Positions 35,156 through 43,625 of a DNA stretch of 64,000 nt are shown here, in pieces. The notes under the pieces are model-generated. The model did not search any database, was not told the origin of the DNA, and worked only from the letters and a program-made list of their open reading frames with translations. Source of the stretch: JAAXKN01 sp036261625 (GTDB lineage Bacteria; Bacteroidota; Ignavibacteria; Ignavibacteriales; SURF-24). Positions within the stretch are counted from its first letter, which is position 1. The number at the start of each line of letters is the position of its first letter. The stretch lies in contig DATAKL010000019.1 of assembly GCA_036261625.1 (NCBI GenBank), forward strand, positions 39,441-103,440, given 5' to 3'. Both the position numbers and the translations under genes were made by a program.

Positions 35156-35875
35156 TTATCTTCTCTTGAAATGTCCCTGGCCGATTACTCTAATCATTTT
35201 AATTACGTCTGTCTTTTTAATAATAATATCCGGATAATTTGGGTTGAAGCTTCTAAGGGTTATATTGTCTTCTGGACCATCAATATATTGTTTTATCATT
35301 TGCCTGCCGCCGGTCAAGCTAATTACTACAATATCACCTGGGAGTGGTGTCTCACTTAAATCCGCAAGTACATATTCTCCATTTGGAATAGAATCATCTG
35401 TCGAACAGGTCATTGAATCACCGACTACTTTTAGCGGAAAACATGTCTCAGTATTCCCAAAGGGAAAATAAACTTCCTCACCAGTATAGTTCTCCTCCCG
35501 GTAAATTTGAAGGGGATCACCAGCGTCTATGGAATTAACAACTTTATACCAATGTCCATATTTGGGAGTAATAATGTTTTGTTCACCACTTAAAAGGGGA
35601 CTATTCTTAACCCCTTCTGCCATTTGAGTAAGTCTTGCTGCTAACTTCCCGGTATATTGAGGCCCCTCACCTGTCAATAACCACTGGATATTTATATCCA
35701 TTAACATTAGTTGGTCGACTAAGTTCAAAGGGTCCAATTCACCAGTTAAATATTTGTTTACATGTTGAGGGAGAATGTTTAGCTTTTCGGCTAACTCCTT
35801 TTTCTTCAACCCCATAGACTCAAAAAGCTCTCTTAAGCGATGAGCTCTTTCGGTTTTACCTTCCATACGCAACAT
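35156..35875 (-). CDS. CI-type repressor with S24 autoprotease domain
   Basis: A 239-residue regulator. The N-terminal XRE helix-turn-helix (LRELFESMGLKKKELAEKLN; HVNKYLTGE) binds operators. The C-terminal LexA/CI peptidase has a plausible self-cleavage Ala-Gly in SIDAGDP, catalytic Ser in VVGDSMTCS and catalytic Lys in GRQMIKQY. It should hold the lytic promoter shut and be inactivated by RecA after DNA damage. The ATG at 35875 lies inside operator O1; a second ATG at 35866 is also possible. Neither has a clear RBS. Confidence 0.92.
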   Translation of the reverse strand: MLRMEGKTERAHRLRELFESMGLKKKELAEKLNILPQHVNKYLTGELDPLNLVDQLMLMDINIQWLLTGEGPQYTGKLAARLTQMAEGVKNSPLLSGEQNIITPKYGHWYKVVNSIDAGDPLQIYREENYTGEEVYFPFGNTETCFPLKVVGDSMTCSTDDSIPNGEYVLADLSETPLPGDIVVISLTGGRQMIKQYIDGPEDNITLRSFNPNYPDIIIKKTDVIKMIRVIGQGHFKRR

Positions 35876-35937
35876 AAAATGTTATAAAAATAACAATAAA
35901 TGTTTAAAAAGACTTGACACAACTAACAATTATTGTT
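35871..35937. promoter_or_regulatory. Three repressor operators O1, O2, O3
   Basis: Three 13-base sites of form AACAnnnnnTGTT: AACATAAAATGTT (35871-35883), AACAATAAATGTT (35892-35904) and AACAATTATTGTT (35925-35937). O3 is a perfect palindrome; O1 has perfect AACAT/ATGTT arms. Centre spacings are 21 and 33 bases, about two and three helical turns. O1 covers the repressor start and O3 lies within the rightward promoter spacer. Confidence 0.75.
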
Positions 35938-35944
35938 ATCTTTG
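35914..35944 (+). promoter_or_regulatory. Rightward (lytic) phage promoter
   Basis: TTGACA (35914-35919), 17 bases, TATCTTTG (35937-35944), matching TTG-N20-TAnnTTTG. Transcription would enter the cro-like gene at 35,997. The spacer contains operator O3, so repressor binding would block polymerase. Confidence 0.75.
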
Positions 35945-35996
35945 ATTTAAGAAACTAATATTTATAAGCAACTAATAAAAATAAGAGTTAGAAATT

Positions 35997-36245
35997 ATGG
36001 ATAATCAAACAAACAGTCAAGGGAATACATCTCTTGATCATAACCTCGTTTTTTTGGCCATGCGTCAGCGCGGCATCATCCAGAAAAAAGTTGCAAAAGC
36101 TCTTAACTGCACGCAGGGCGCAATCTCTCAGGCATTGAACGGGGAGAACCCGGGGCTCCTCGAAAGGATCGACAGATTCATTAAGCGTTATGACCGTCAG
36201 AAAACTAAGAACAGTGAACGAAAAGATAGAGGCGCAGCAGCCTAA
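35997..36245 (+). CDS. Cro-like helix-turn-helix protein
   Basis: An 82-residue protein with one helix-turn-helix (KKVAKALNCTQGAISQALNG) in the position of lambda Cro: first rightward gene, opposite the CI-type repressor, with shared operators between them. It probably represses the lysogeny promoter early in lytic growth. The C-terminal tail is highly charged. A role as antirepressor cannot be excluded. Confidence 0.75.
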   Translation: MDNQTNSQGNTSLDHNLVFLAMRQRGIIQKKVAKALNCTQGAISQALNGENPGLLERIDRFIKRYDRQKTKNSERKDRGAAA

Positions 36246-36359
36246 ATTTTCCTGTTCTGCCAAGTGATTCACACTGGCATTGTAAAAATAGCTCCCCAGG
36301 AGCCAAGAATCTTAGGAATATTCAGACCATAATTCAGAAATAATCTTGGAAAATTAGAG

Positions 36360-36782
36360 ATGACTTTAAGAAGAGACACGAGACCGGCACAGGAAATTAT
36401 TAAGACAGCCCTGCAGAAATCGGGCTACAAAGAGATCTGGCTTGCTGACAGAATAGGGATGAACCCTAAAACATTAAACAGCAGACTTAATTCCGCCAAG
36501 ACATTTCCTCACCAGCTTTACCTGGACATTATGGATGTCTTCAGGAAATACGACATTATTTCAGAAGAATCCGAACAGTGCGACATGATAATCGACAGGG
36601 TTAATGAGTGGAACGGCATTATCGGCAGCTCTCTTTCCCTTATGAGCAGGACCATTTCAGATACAATTACAGACAAGATTTTAGACATGGAAGACCAGAA
36701 AAAGCTCCTCAAGGCAGTTGATGAAGTGGAAGCAAAAGTAGTAAAAAAACTTGATGAAATAAGAAGACTTATTGAAGGTTAA
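36360..36782 (+). CDS. Phage DNA-binding regulator
   Basis: A 140-residue protein. The N-terminal part looks like a helix-turn-helix (IIKTALQKSGYKEIWLADRI; GMNPKTLNSRLN). The rest is helical and highly charged (TITDKILDMEDQKKLLKAVD; VKKLDEIRRLIEG), probably for oligomerisation. It is third in the control region, where CII-like regulators often lie, but no sequence evidence ties it to that family. The 114 bases before it hold a short GCTCC/GGAGC hairpin and no gene. Confidence 0.6.
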   Translation: MTLRRDTRPAQEIIKTALQKSGYKEIWLADRIGMNPKTLNSRLNSAKTFPHQLYLDIMDVFRKYDIISEESEQCDMIIDRVNEWNGIIGSSLSLMSRTISDTITDKILDMEDQKKLLKAVDEVEAKVVKKLDEIRRLIEG

Positions 36783-36783
36783 T

Positions 36784-37047
36784 ATGGGCGGATATAAAAG
36801 AAATCAGGACCCTGAGAAAAAGCTTCTTCTTACCAAACAGGAAGCTGCTTACTACGTCGGGGTGGATGTAAGCGTTATAAACGATATGATCGATATGGGC
36901 CAGCTTAAGGTAAACTATCTTCTCGGGAAGACAAAACCCATGATTAACAGGCTGATTCTTGAGGAGACGCTATATAACCTCGCAAGGTTCGATCCTGACC
37001 CGAAAAAGGTCGAGGCTTTCAACAGGGTACTTTATCCACATTCTTAA
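36784..37047 (+). CDS. Small HTH protein, excisionase/MerR-like
   Basis: An 87-residue basic protein (start ATG 36784, overlapping no family sequence upstream). LLTKQEAAYYVGVDVSVINDM followed by a short wing (KVNYLLGKTKPMINRL) is the pattern of the MerR-like helix-turn-helix used by phage excisionases and some regulators. Its stop lies 22 bases before a membrane-protein gene. A role as Xis is possible: the integrase is far away, but both fall in the same prophage. Confidence 0.55.
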   Translation: MGGYKRNQDPEKKLLLTKQEAAYYVGVDVSVINDMIDMGQLKVNYLLGKTKPMINRLILEETLYNLARFDPDPKKVEAFNRVLYPHS

Positions 37048-37069
37048 ATAATAGTAGAAGGGGTCTCAC

Positions 37070-37555
37070 ATGAAAAATTGGTTACGCATCTTAAGCATTC
37101 CGGCAATATTTGCTACTGCCGCATTAACAGTAATTACCCTTGAAATCTATTTGAATTTCTATCTCCCAGATTATTCCACCTTTGCCGGATTAGTTATTGG
37201 CATCCTGCTCGGGGCCTCCTCAGCCTGGCACCTTGTCCGCAGGCATATGAAAAACAGTTTCAGGGCAATTAAGGCCATGCACGAGAAAGAAATTGAAAAG
37301 CTTACAAAAGACAGGCGCCTGGCTAATGTAAATGCGGCCACATATATGACAGAAAACTATCAGCTAAAGTGTCAGATAAAAGAGCTGAAGCTCTTCAGGG
37401 ACGAGATAGCAAAAGCAGTTAAAGACCTTGCAAAAAATATGAATAAATGTCTTGAGGAGGCTCCTTCGGCAGTCATTAACATAGATGGTAACCTCGAGCT
37501 CCATTCACATTCAGGAATTGGGATGGACAATTCTATGGAGAAGCTGGCCATCTAA
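37070..37555 (+). CDS. Phage membrane protein with coiled coil
   Basis: A 161-residue protein with two membrane helices near the N terminus (about 8-28 and 38-55) and a long charged helical region after them (HEKEIEKLTKDRRLANVNAA; QLKCQIKELKLFRDEIAK). Its RBS AGAAGGGG is eight bases upstream. The family is not recognised. It is in the early region, so a role in host membrane takeover or exclusion is conceivable. Confidence 0.55.
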   Translation: MKNWLRILSIPAIFATAALTVITLEIYLNFYLPDYSTFAGLVIGILLGASSAWHLVRRHMKNSFRAIKAMHEKEIEKLTKDRRLANVNAATYMTENYQLKCQIKELKLFRDEIAKAVKDLAKNMNKCLEEAPSAVINIDGNLELHSHSGIGMDNSMEKLAI

Positions 37556-37561
37556 AAGTAA

Positions 37562-37719
37562 AGCCGGAATGGCAGTTCCGGCTCTAATACAAGTTTTATC
37601 GTTAAGAAAGCCCTTCCTGTAAGGGTGTAATGGGGGCTTTCTATTTAATATAAGCTGAAAATATTCTTTGTCAACATATAAATAAAAAACCGGACGGATA
37701 ATGAAGCATCCGCCCGGTT
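37562..37719 (+). terminator. Cluster of three hairpins before the recombination genes
   Basis: Three stems in 160 bases: AGCCGGAA/TTCCGGCT (37562-37569, 37576-37583); AGAAAGCCC/GGGCTTTCT (37605-37613, 37634-37642) followed by ATTTAATA; AACCGG-x-CGGAT/ATCCG-x-CCGGTT (37688-37719). They sit between the control genes and the SbcC-like gene. They may be terminators or antitermination targets. Confidence 0.5.
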
Positions 37720-37748
37720 AAAGTATCACAAATCACAGGGGTAATATA

Positions 37749-39704
37749 ATGAAAAAAATTCAACTTGTCAGCCTGGAATTTAAGAATTTCAAGGGGCTTA
37801 AAGACGAGGTGATCCCATTAAATGAGGATATCACCTTTATTTATGGCCAAAACGGAACGGGCAAGACCACAATTGTAGACGGGTTCCGCTGGCTTCTCTT
37901 CGATAAAGACAGTACAGACAGGAAGGACTTTGAGATCAAGACGCTCGATAAATGGAGCAGGGTTATTCATGGTCTTGAGCACACAGTTATTGGTAAAATC
38001 AAGGTAAACGGCCGCATGAAGGTTTTCCAGAAGACGCTCAGGGAGAAGTGGGAGAAGAAAAGGGGGGAATCCGAAAGCCGCCTTACCGGTAACGAGACTC
38101 TGTACTATGTAAATGAGATTCCGGTTAAAATGGCTGAGTATAAGTCTGAGGTAAACGATCTTCTGGAAGAACAGATATTTAAGCTTATTACAGACCCGCT
38201 TTATTTTTCCACAGGCATCCAGTGGCAGGCAAGGCGCAACGTCCTCATGGCCATTATAGGAGATATTGATACAGATAGGATCATAGGCTATGAAACTGAA
38301 CTTGCTCCTTTGAGATCCCTTCTTGTAAATATAGATGCCGAAGACAGCCTCAAAGTTGAAACCCTGAAGAAAAGCCTGCAGGCAAGAAAGAAAAGGCTTA
38401 ATGACGACATTAAGGCAATTCCTTTCCGCATCGACGAGGCTAACAAATCTATCCGTGAACTGGACTTTGCGGGAATAAAAAACGAAGTGGAGCAGAAGAA
38501 GGCAAGGCTTCAGGACGTCGAAAAGCAGCTCTTGTCACATTCTGAAATTGACGGCTCCACTTCCGGTAAAATGGCAAAGCTACAGAAAGTGCGCAATGAA
38601 ATTTCAACTATCCGGAACAGGGAAGAAGGGCGAATATTTGACCGCCAGAGGGAATTAAAACGCGCCATATCCAATTATCAGAGCCAGGCAAAAGAGGAAG
38701 TCTTCAGCATCCAGTCGTTAAAAAGGGCAGCTTCAAGGCTCACAGATGAAAAAGAAAGACTTGAAAAAAATATTCTGAACTTTCGCCAGGCATGGCAGAC
38801 AGAGCACGAAAGGCAGTTCTTAATAAATGAAAGCTTTGAATGCCCCACCTGCCACAGGCCGCTTAATCCAGAAGTAGTTGAGGAAAGGAAAGCGCAGCTT
38901 TTAGAAGATTTTAACACAGGTAAGGCCAGAAAGCTTGCACTGATACAGGAAGAGGGCAAAGAAGCCGCCCGGGTAAAAGCAGAATCGGAGTCAAAGATAG
39001 CTTCTTATGAAGAAGAAATAAAAGGACATGAGCTGAAGCTGAAAGAAGCAGAGGAGAAGGAGAAATTAGCAGCTGAGGAGCTTAAAGGCATTACAATAGA
39101 GAGTATTGTTTATATGCCCGACTACTGGATGCTCATTGAAGAAGAAAAGACGCTTTCCGAAGAGCTTGTTGAACCTGCCGACATAAAAGAAAAACTTAAC
39201 CGCCTGGCATCTGAAAAGAAAACTCTGCAGCAGGAAATTGACCGTCTGAAGGATGAATTAAGCCAGGAGGCAATAAACAGGCGCCAGAAAGAAAGAATCA
39301 ATGAGCTGATGGAACAGGAACGCACCCTCGCTCAGCAGATTGCGGAAATCGAGGGACAGGAATTCTTATGCGAGAAGTTCATCCGGACTAAAGTTGAGCT
39401 CCTGGAATCATCCATAAATGAGAAGTTCCAGTTCGTGCGCTTTAAGCTTTTCGATACACAGATCAACGGCGGCCTTACGGAGACCTGCGAGGCTTTAATT
39501 AACGGAGTGCCTTTCAGGGACGCCAACAGCGCTTCAAGGATAAACGCGGGACTGGACATAATAAATGCCCTACAGGCTCATTACAAGGTTCAGGCGCCCA
39601 TATTTATCGACAACCGCGAAAGTATTACTGAGCTTATAGATACACCTTCACAGGTAATTAATTTAATAGTTTCTTCACAAGACAAACAATTAAGGGTGGC
39701 ATAA
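37749..39704 (+). CDS. SbcC/Rad50-like ATPase with zinc hook
   Basis: A 651-residue SMC-like protein. Walker A is GQNGTGKTT near residue 35, followed by two long coiled-coil arms separated by a zinc hook CPTC (in ESFECPTCHRPL, about residue 362). The C-terminal ATPase half has NSASRINAGLDIINAL as ABC signature region and APIFIDNRESI as Walker B. It is shorter than bacterial SbcC (about 1000). No SbcD nuclease gene is adjacent; recT follows after one base and an MBL enzyme after that. Confidence 0.85.
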   Translation: MKKIQLVSLEFKNFKGLKDEVIPLNEDITFIYGQNGTGKTTIVDGFRWLLFDKDSTDRKDFEIKTLDKWSRVIHGLEHTVIGKIKVNGRMKVFQKTLREKWEKKRGESESRLTGNETLYYVNEIPVKMAEYKSEVNDLLEEQIFKLITDPLYFSTGIQWQARRNVLMAIIGDIDTDRIIGYETELAPLRSLLVNIDAEDSLKVETLKKSLQARKKRLNDDIKAIPFRIDEANKSIRELDFAGIKNEVEQKKARLQDVEKQLLSHSEIDGSTSGKMAKLQKVRNEISTIRNREEGRIFDRQRELKRAISNYQSQAKEEVFSIQSLKRAASRLTDEKERLEKNILNFRQAWQTEHERQFLINESFECPTCHRPLNPEVVEERKAQLLEDFNTGKARKLALIQEEGKEAARVKAESESKIASYEEEIKGHELKLKEAEEKEKLAAEELKGITIESIVYMPDYWMLIEEEKTLSEELVEPADIKEKLNRLASEKKTLQQEIDRLKDELSQEAINRRQKERINELMEQERTLAQQIAEIEGQEFLCEKFIRTKVELLESSINEKFQFVRFKLFDTQINGGLTETCEALINGVPFRDANSASRINAGLDIINALQAHYKVQAPIFIDNRESITELIDTPSQVINLIVSSQDKQLRVA

Positions 39705-39705
39705 C

Positions 39706-40662
39706 ATGGCAAAGCAGAATTTAGATCCTGCCAACGGGCAGGACGCAAAACCGTCAACGGCCGTAACGGTTCAGGAAAAGAATATAGCCGATAACATACT
39801 TAACAGGGTAAATGAACTTGAGAAAAAGGGCGGTCTTGTTATGCCCGCGAATTACAGCGCGGCCAACGCCCTCAAGTCGGCATGGCTTATTCTTCAGAAC
39901 ACGCAGGATAAGGAAAAAAGACCGGTCCTACAATCCTGTACAAAAGAATCAATTGCAAATGCCCTTCTGGATATGGTGGTTCAGGGCCTCTCACCTATAA
40001 AAAAGCAGTGCTACTTTGTGGCCTATGGGAATGCTCTCACTCTATCGAGATCATATCAGGGAACGATCGTCGCCACAAAAAGGCTAAAAGGGGTCAAAGA
40101 AGTATTTGCCAACTGCATCTATGAAGGAGACCAGTTTGAGTATATAATAAACCTTAATACCGGGTTTAAGGAGATAACAAAGCACGAGCAGAAGTTCGAG
40201 AACATAGACCCTGTAAATATTAAGGGCGCCTATGCAATAATAACCCGCGAAGGTCTCCCGCCTTACGTAGAGATCATGAATATTAAGCAGATTAGAGATG
40301 CCTGGGGCATGGGTAAATCCTACGGCAACGCTAACGGTTCCAAGGCTCACGACAAGTTTTCCGATGAAATGGCAAAGAAAACCGTCATCAACAGGGCTTG
40401 TAAATCATTCCTGAATACTTCGGACGACAGCGACCTGCTTATAGGAGCTATAAACAATACCAAAGACATCGAAGAGATGCCAAACACACCTTATGAGGAT
40501 CTTCCTATTGAGGAGGAATTAAAGGAGAAAGCCAACAAGGAGATGCTGGACATTCCGCAAAAGACCATTGAGGCCAAGGCTTCCACAACTAGCGCCCCAG
40601 CGCACAAGGAAGCTGCCCAGCAGACAGCTGCAGAGCCAACCTTAGATGGGCCGGGATTCTAA
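39706..40662 (+). CDS. recT: RecT single-strand annealing protein
   Basis: A 318-residue phage recombinase. Landmarks are NYSAANALKSAWLILQN, ALLDMVVQGLSPIKKQCYFVAYG, LSRSYQGTIVATKR and the conserved EMAKKTVINRACKSFLNTS. It anneals complementary single strands at recombining or replicating ends. The C-terminal ~60 residues (IEEELKEKANKE onward) are low in complexity. The gene is directly after the SbcC-like gene and overlaps no other; the recombination module probably works as a unit. Confidence 0.93.
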   Translation: MAKQNLDPANGQDAKPSTAVTVQEKNIADNILNRVNELEKKGGLVMPANYSAANALKSAWLILQNTQDKEKRPVLQSCTKESIANALLDMVVQGLSPIKKQCYFVAYGNALTLSRSYQGTIVATKRLKGVKEVFANCIYEGDQFEYIINLNTGFKEITKHEQKFENIDPVNIKGAYAIITREGLPPYVEIMNIKQIRDAWGMGKSYGNANGSKAHDKFSDEMAKKTVINRACKSFLNTSDDSDLLIGAINNTKDIEEMPNTPYEDLPIEEELKEKANKEMLDIPQKTIEAKASTTSAPAHKEAAQQTAAEPTLDGPGF

Positions 40663-40663
40663 A

Positions 40664-41365
40664 ATGATCGATGTAAAAGTATTAGGGAGTAGCAGTTCCG
40701 GCAACTGCTACATCCTCACAGCAGAAAAAGAAGTGCTCTTATTGGAGTGCGGCATCCATGCAAAGAAGATTATGCATGGACTTAATTTCAATGTAAGCAA
40801 TGTTGCAGGGTGCCTTATTACTCATGAGCACAAGGACCATTCACTTAGTGCACGCGACCTGACGCGCTCAGGCATCGATATTTATGCAAGCCAGGGTACA
40901 CTTCAGGCAATAGGTCTTGATGGCCACAGGAGCCACGTAATAAAGGCAAAAGAACATTTTGAACTGGGTGGATTTACAATCCTTCCTTTTGAAACTCAGC
41001 ACGACGCCGCAGAACCTTTAGGATTTCTTGTTTACCATCCGGCATTCGGGAAGCTCCTTTTCGCAACGGATACTTATTACATCCAGTACAAATTTCAGGA
41101 GCTGAAGTATATCATGGTCGAGTGCAATTACAGCACCGAGATAGCAGACGGGAATGTGGCGGCCGGAATATTAAATCCCGCATTAAGAAGGAGACTTCAG
41201 AGGAGCCATTTCAGCCTTGAGAATGTGAAACGTTTCCTTCAGGCCAACGATCTCAGCCAGGTGGAAAAAATAATGCTTATGCACTTAAGCAGCGGCAACA
41301 GTGACGCTGTAAGATTTAAGAATGAAATTGAAAAATTAACCGGCATACCGACCGTGGTATGCTGA
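40664..41365 (+). CDS. MBL-fold hydrolase, YycJ-like
   Basis: A 233-residue metallo-beta-lactamase-fold protein, starting at ATG 40664, one base past the recT stop, where MIDVKVLGSSSSGNCYIL matches the family start; an ATG at 40646 is possible but would overlap recT. The metal-binding motif THEHKDHS, QHDAAEPLGF and FATDTYYIQYKF are present. YycJ/WalJ relatives are DNA 5'-3' exonucleases, so this enzyme may supply the single strands that RecT needs. Confidence 0.82.
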   Translation: MIDVKVLGSSSSGNCYILTAEKEVLLLECGIHAKKIMHGLNFNVSNVAGCLITHEHKDHSLSARDLTRSGIDIYASQGTLQAIGLDGHRSHVIKAKEHFELGGFTILPFETQHDAAEPLGFLVYHPAFGKLLFATDTYYIQYKFQELKYIMVECNYSTEIADGNVAAGILNPALRRRLQRSHFSLENVKRFLQANDLSQVEKIMLMHLSSGNSDAVRFKNEIEKLTGIPTVVC

Positions 41366-41381
41366 CAATAAGGAGTTTTAT

Positions 41382-41603
41382 ATGGACAAGCCGCAAGTTA
41401 TGATAATTAAGACTCGGGAAGTTAGAGAGGTTACATGGATAAGCTTTAACGATGAGGAGTCAATTGTCTATGTCAAGAATGAGGATGGTAACTATAGTCA
41501 TTATCTACATAGTGAAATTGTTTTAATAAAAAATGGCAATCTGGAACCATTAATCAATACTAAGGAAAAGGAATCTTTACTAAAAGAGGCAGGGTTGATC
41601 TGA
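41382..41603 (+). CDS. Small hypothetical phage protein
   Basis: A 73-residue protein of beta-rich pattern (VMIIKTREVREVTWISF; ESIVYVKNEDGNYSHYL) and no recognised family. Its last base is shared with the helicase gene that follows, suggesting translational coupling. It may be a small accessory of the helicase. Confidence 0.5.
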   Translation: MDKPQVMIIKTREVREVTWISFNDEESIVYVKNEDGNYSHYLHSEIVLIKNGNLEPLINTKEKESLLKEAGLI

Positions 41604-43228
41604 TGAAACGGCCAATTACAGATATTATATGGGAAAGAACACCCCGGGCATGGCAGATGAAATCCCGCGAAAGGTGTCTGGGTAAATTTGAGTCGGGCTC
41701 GCGCGACTATTTGAACGTTGCAACTCCCGGAGCAGGGAAGTCCGATTACGGTTTGTGGGTTGCACACGACTTTCTTCAGGCGGGCTGGGCCGAGCAGATA
41801 ATCATTGTTGTACCTACTGAGCACCTGAAAAAACAGATGGCAAAGGATGCCGTAAAGTTCGGGCTTGACCTTGATCCATATTTCAAAAACTCTCAAGGAT
41901 ATGTGGCCTCGGATTACCACGGCTATGTAACCACCTATCAGGCTGTAGGACAGGACTTCACGCCGCACATGAATAATGTTTCCAACAAAAAAACAATCGT
42001 GATCTTTGACGAGATCCACCACGCAGGCGAAAATCTGGCATGGGGAGATTCAGTTAAGAAAGCTTTTGACGGAGCCATCTTCCGCCTCGCAATGTCCGGA
42101 ACACCTTTTAGAAGTGACGACTGCATGATCCCCTTTGTCACTTATGAAAATAAAATCAGCCGGTCGGACTTCGAATACACCATGGCCGAGTCAATTATAG
42201 ACAATGTATGCCGCCCGGTATATTTCAAGGCTTTCGACGGGGAATTTGAATGGCTGATTGAGGAGGATAAATTCAAGCATACCTTCAAAGACATCATAGA
42301 GAAAGATCTTGCATCCAAAAGACTCAGGACCGCGCTTCTTGCTGACGGCAACTGGCTTAAGGCTGTAATCCAGGACGCCGACGAGAAGCTGTGTGAAATC
42401 AGGTCAAAGGACCACAGGTACGCAGGAGGCTTAATAGTTACTATGGACCAGAAGCACGCCAAGCAGATTGCGGGTATAGTTCATCAGCTGACAGGCGAAA
42501 GGCCTGAGGTAGTTATATCCGAGGATGCCGGCAGCTCAGGGAAAATTGAAGACTTTGCAAACGGCCGTGATAAGTGGATCATCTGTGTAAAAATGATTTC
42601 TGAAGGTGTAAATATCCCGCGCCTTAGAGTCGGCATCTATGCAACGATAGTAAAGAAGGAGCTTTTCTTCCGCCAGTTTACCGGCCGCTTTGTACGCCAT
42701 CAGATGGAGTTAATGGAGCAGGATGCATTCATCTACATCCCGGGCGACCGCGACATAGTTAAAATTGCACGCGAGATTGAGCAGGAACGCGAACATGCGC
42801 TCGAGGAAGTTGATAAGAAGGAGAAAGAACAGGGAGAGAATTACAACTTATTCGGCGAATATGAGCCTGCCAGAAAAGGCTCCTTTGTTCCTATCGGGTC
42901 AGAAGCCACAACAGCTATACTTGTAAAATCAAACGTAAGGATTCCTAATCAGGCGGAACTAAAGAATAAGCCATCCATCGAACGCGAGTCAGTATTCCAG
43001 GTGAAAGAAAAACTAAAGGCCCAGATTAACAGGATGGCCAAGGTCCTGGCCATCAGGGACGCCAATGCCACTCACTTCAGCCAGAGGCCCGATTTCCAGA
43101 AGTACCACAAGATGTGGATTGAAAAGGGCGGGAAGAACCTTGAAAAGGAAACAGTGGAAGAGATGGAACAAAGGCTTAAGTGGCTTAAGACAATGCAGGG
43201 TAATAACATAGCATATGGGAGGATTTAA
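41603..43228 (+). CDS. SF2 DEAD/ResIII-type helicase
   Basis: A 541-residue superfamily 2 helicase. Motif I is ATPGAGKSD, motif II FDEIHH, motif III AMSGTPFRS, motif V MISEGVNIPRLRVGIYAT and motif VI QFTGRFVRH. No DnaB-type helicase is present in the visible phage genome, so this may drive fork or origin unwinding. The nearby initiator and RecT module support a replication/recombination role. Confidence 0.9.
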   Translation: MKRPITDIIWERTPRAWQMKSRERCLGKFESGSRDYLNVATPGAGKSDYGLWVAHDFLQAGWAEQIIIVVPTEHLKKQMAKDAVKFGLDLDPYFKNSQGYVASDYHGYVTTYQAVGQDFTPHMNNVSNKKTIVIFDEIHHAGENLAWGDSVKKAFDGAIFRLAMSGTPFRSDDCMIPFVTYENKISRSDFEYTMAESIIDNVCRPVYFKAFDGEFEWLIEEDKFKHTFKDIIEKDLASKRLRTALLADGNWLKAVIQDADEKLCEIRSKDHRYAGGLIVTMDQKHAKQIAGIVHQLTGERPEVVISEDAGSSGKIEDFANGRDKWIICVKMISEGVNIPRLRVGIYATIVKKELFFRQFTGRFVRHQMELMEQDAFIYIPGDRDIVKIAREIEQEREHALEEVDKKEKEQGENYNLFGEYEPARKGSFVPIGSEATTAILVKSNVRIPNQAELKNKPSIERESVFQVKEKLKAQINRMAKVLAIRDANATHFSQRPDFQKYHKMWIEKGGKNLEKETVEEMEQRLKWLKTMQGNNIAYGRI

Positions 43229-43230
43229 TC

Positions 43231-43608
43231 ATGGTAGAAGCTATTAAAACCCCAATGACCGAAGAGGAAAAGCGCGCAGCACTGACTCTTTCGCACTGTA
43301 CGTTCTACCCGGCCAGCTGGAATAAAAGATTTGCTCACGATATGGCTTTCTTTGCCAAGGAGGATCGCCCCATTACTGAAAATCAGCGTTTCTGGCTCTG
43401 GAAACTGGTTTACAGGTACCGCAGACAGATTAAGGATTTAGATATCCTCTCTATTGCACAAGAGAAGGTTGACGGCCAAACGAGCCTTTTCTTTAAGGAA
43501 CGAGACACAACCAGGCAGAAGGTTCACAAAGTCAGCAGGATTAGACACAAAATAACAGATTTTATTGAGCAGGAGCTCTTTAATGGAGCTCCTGAGGATC
43601 ATTTTTAA
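43231..43608 (+). CDS. Conserved phage protein of replication region
   Basis: A 125-residue basic protein. LTLSHCTFYPASWNKRFAHD and ITENQRFWLWKLVYRYRRQI are of a kind found in phages of this phylum near replication genes, but no function is known to me. It lies two bases after the helicase and 17 before the initiator gene, so it is almost certainly co-transcribed with them. Confidence 0.55.
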   Translation: MVEAIKTPMTEEEKRAALTLSHCTFYPASWNKRFAHDMAFFAKEDRPITENQRFWLWKLVYRYRRQIKDLDILSIAQEKVDGQTSLFFKERDTTRQKVHKVSRIRHKITDFIEQELFNGAPEDHF

Positions 43609-43625
43609 CCTAATTGATAAACAAT

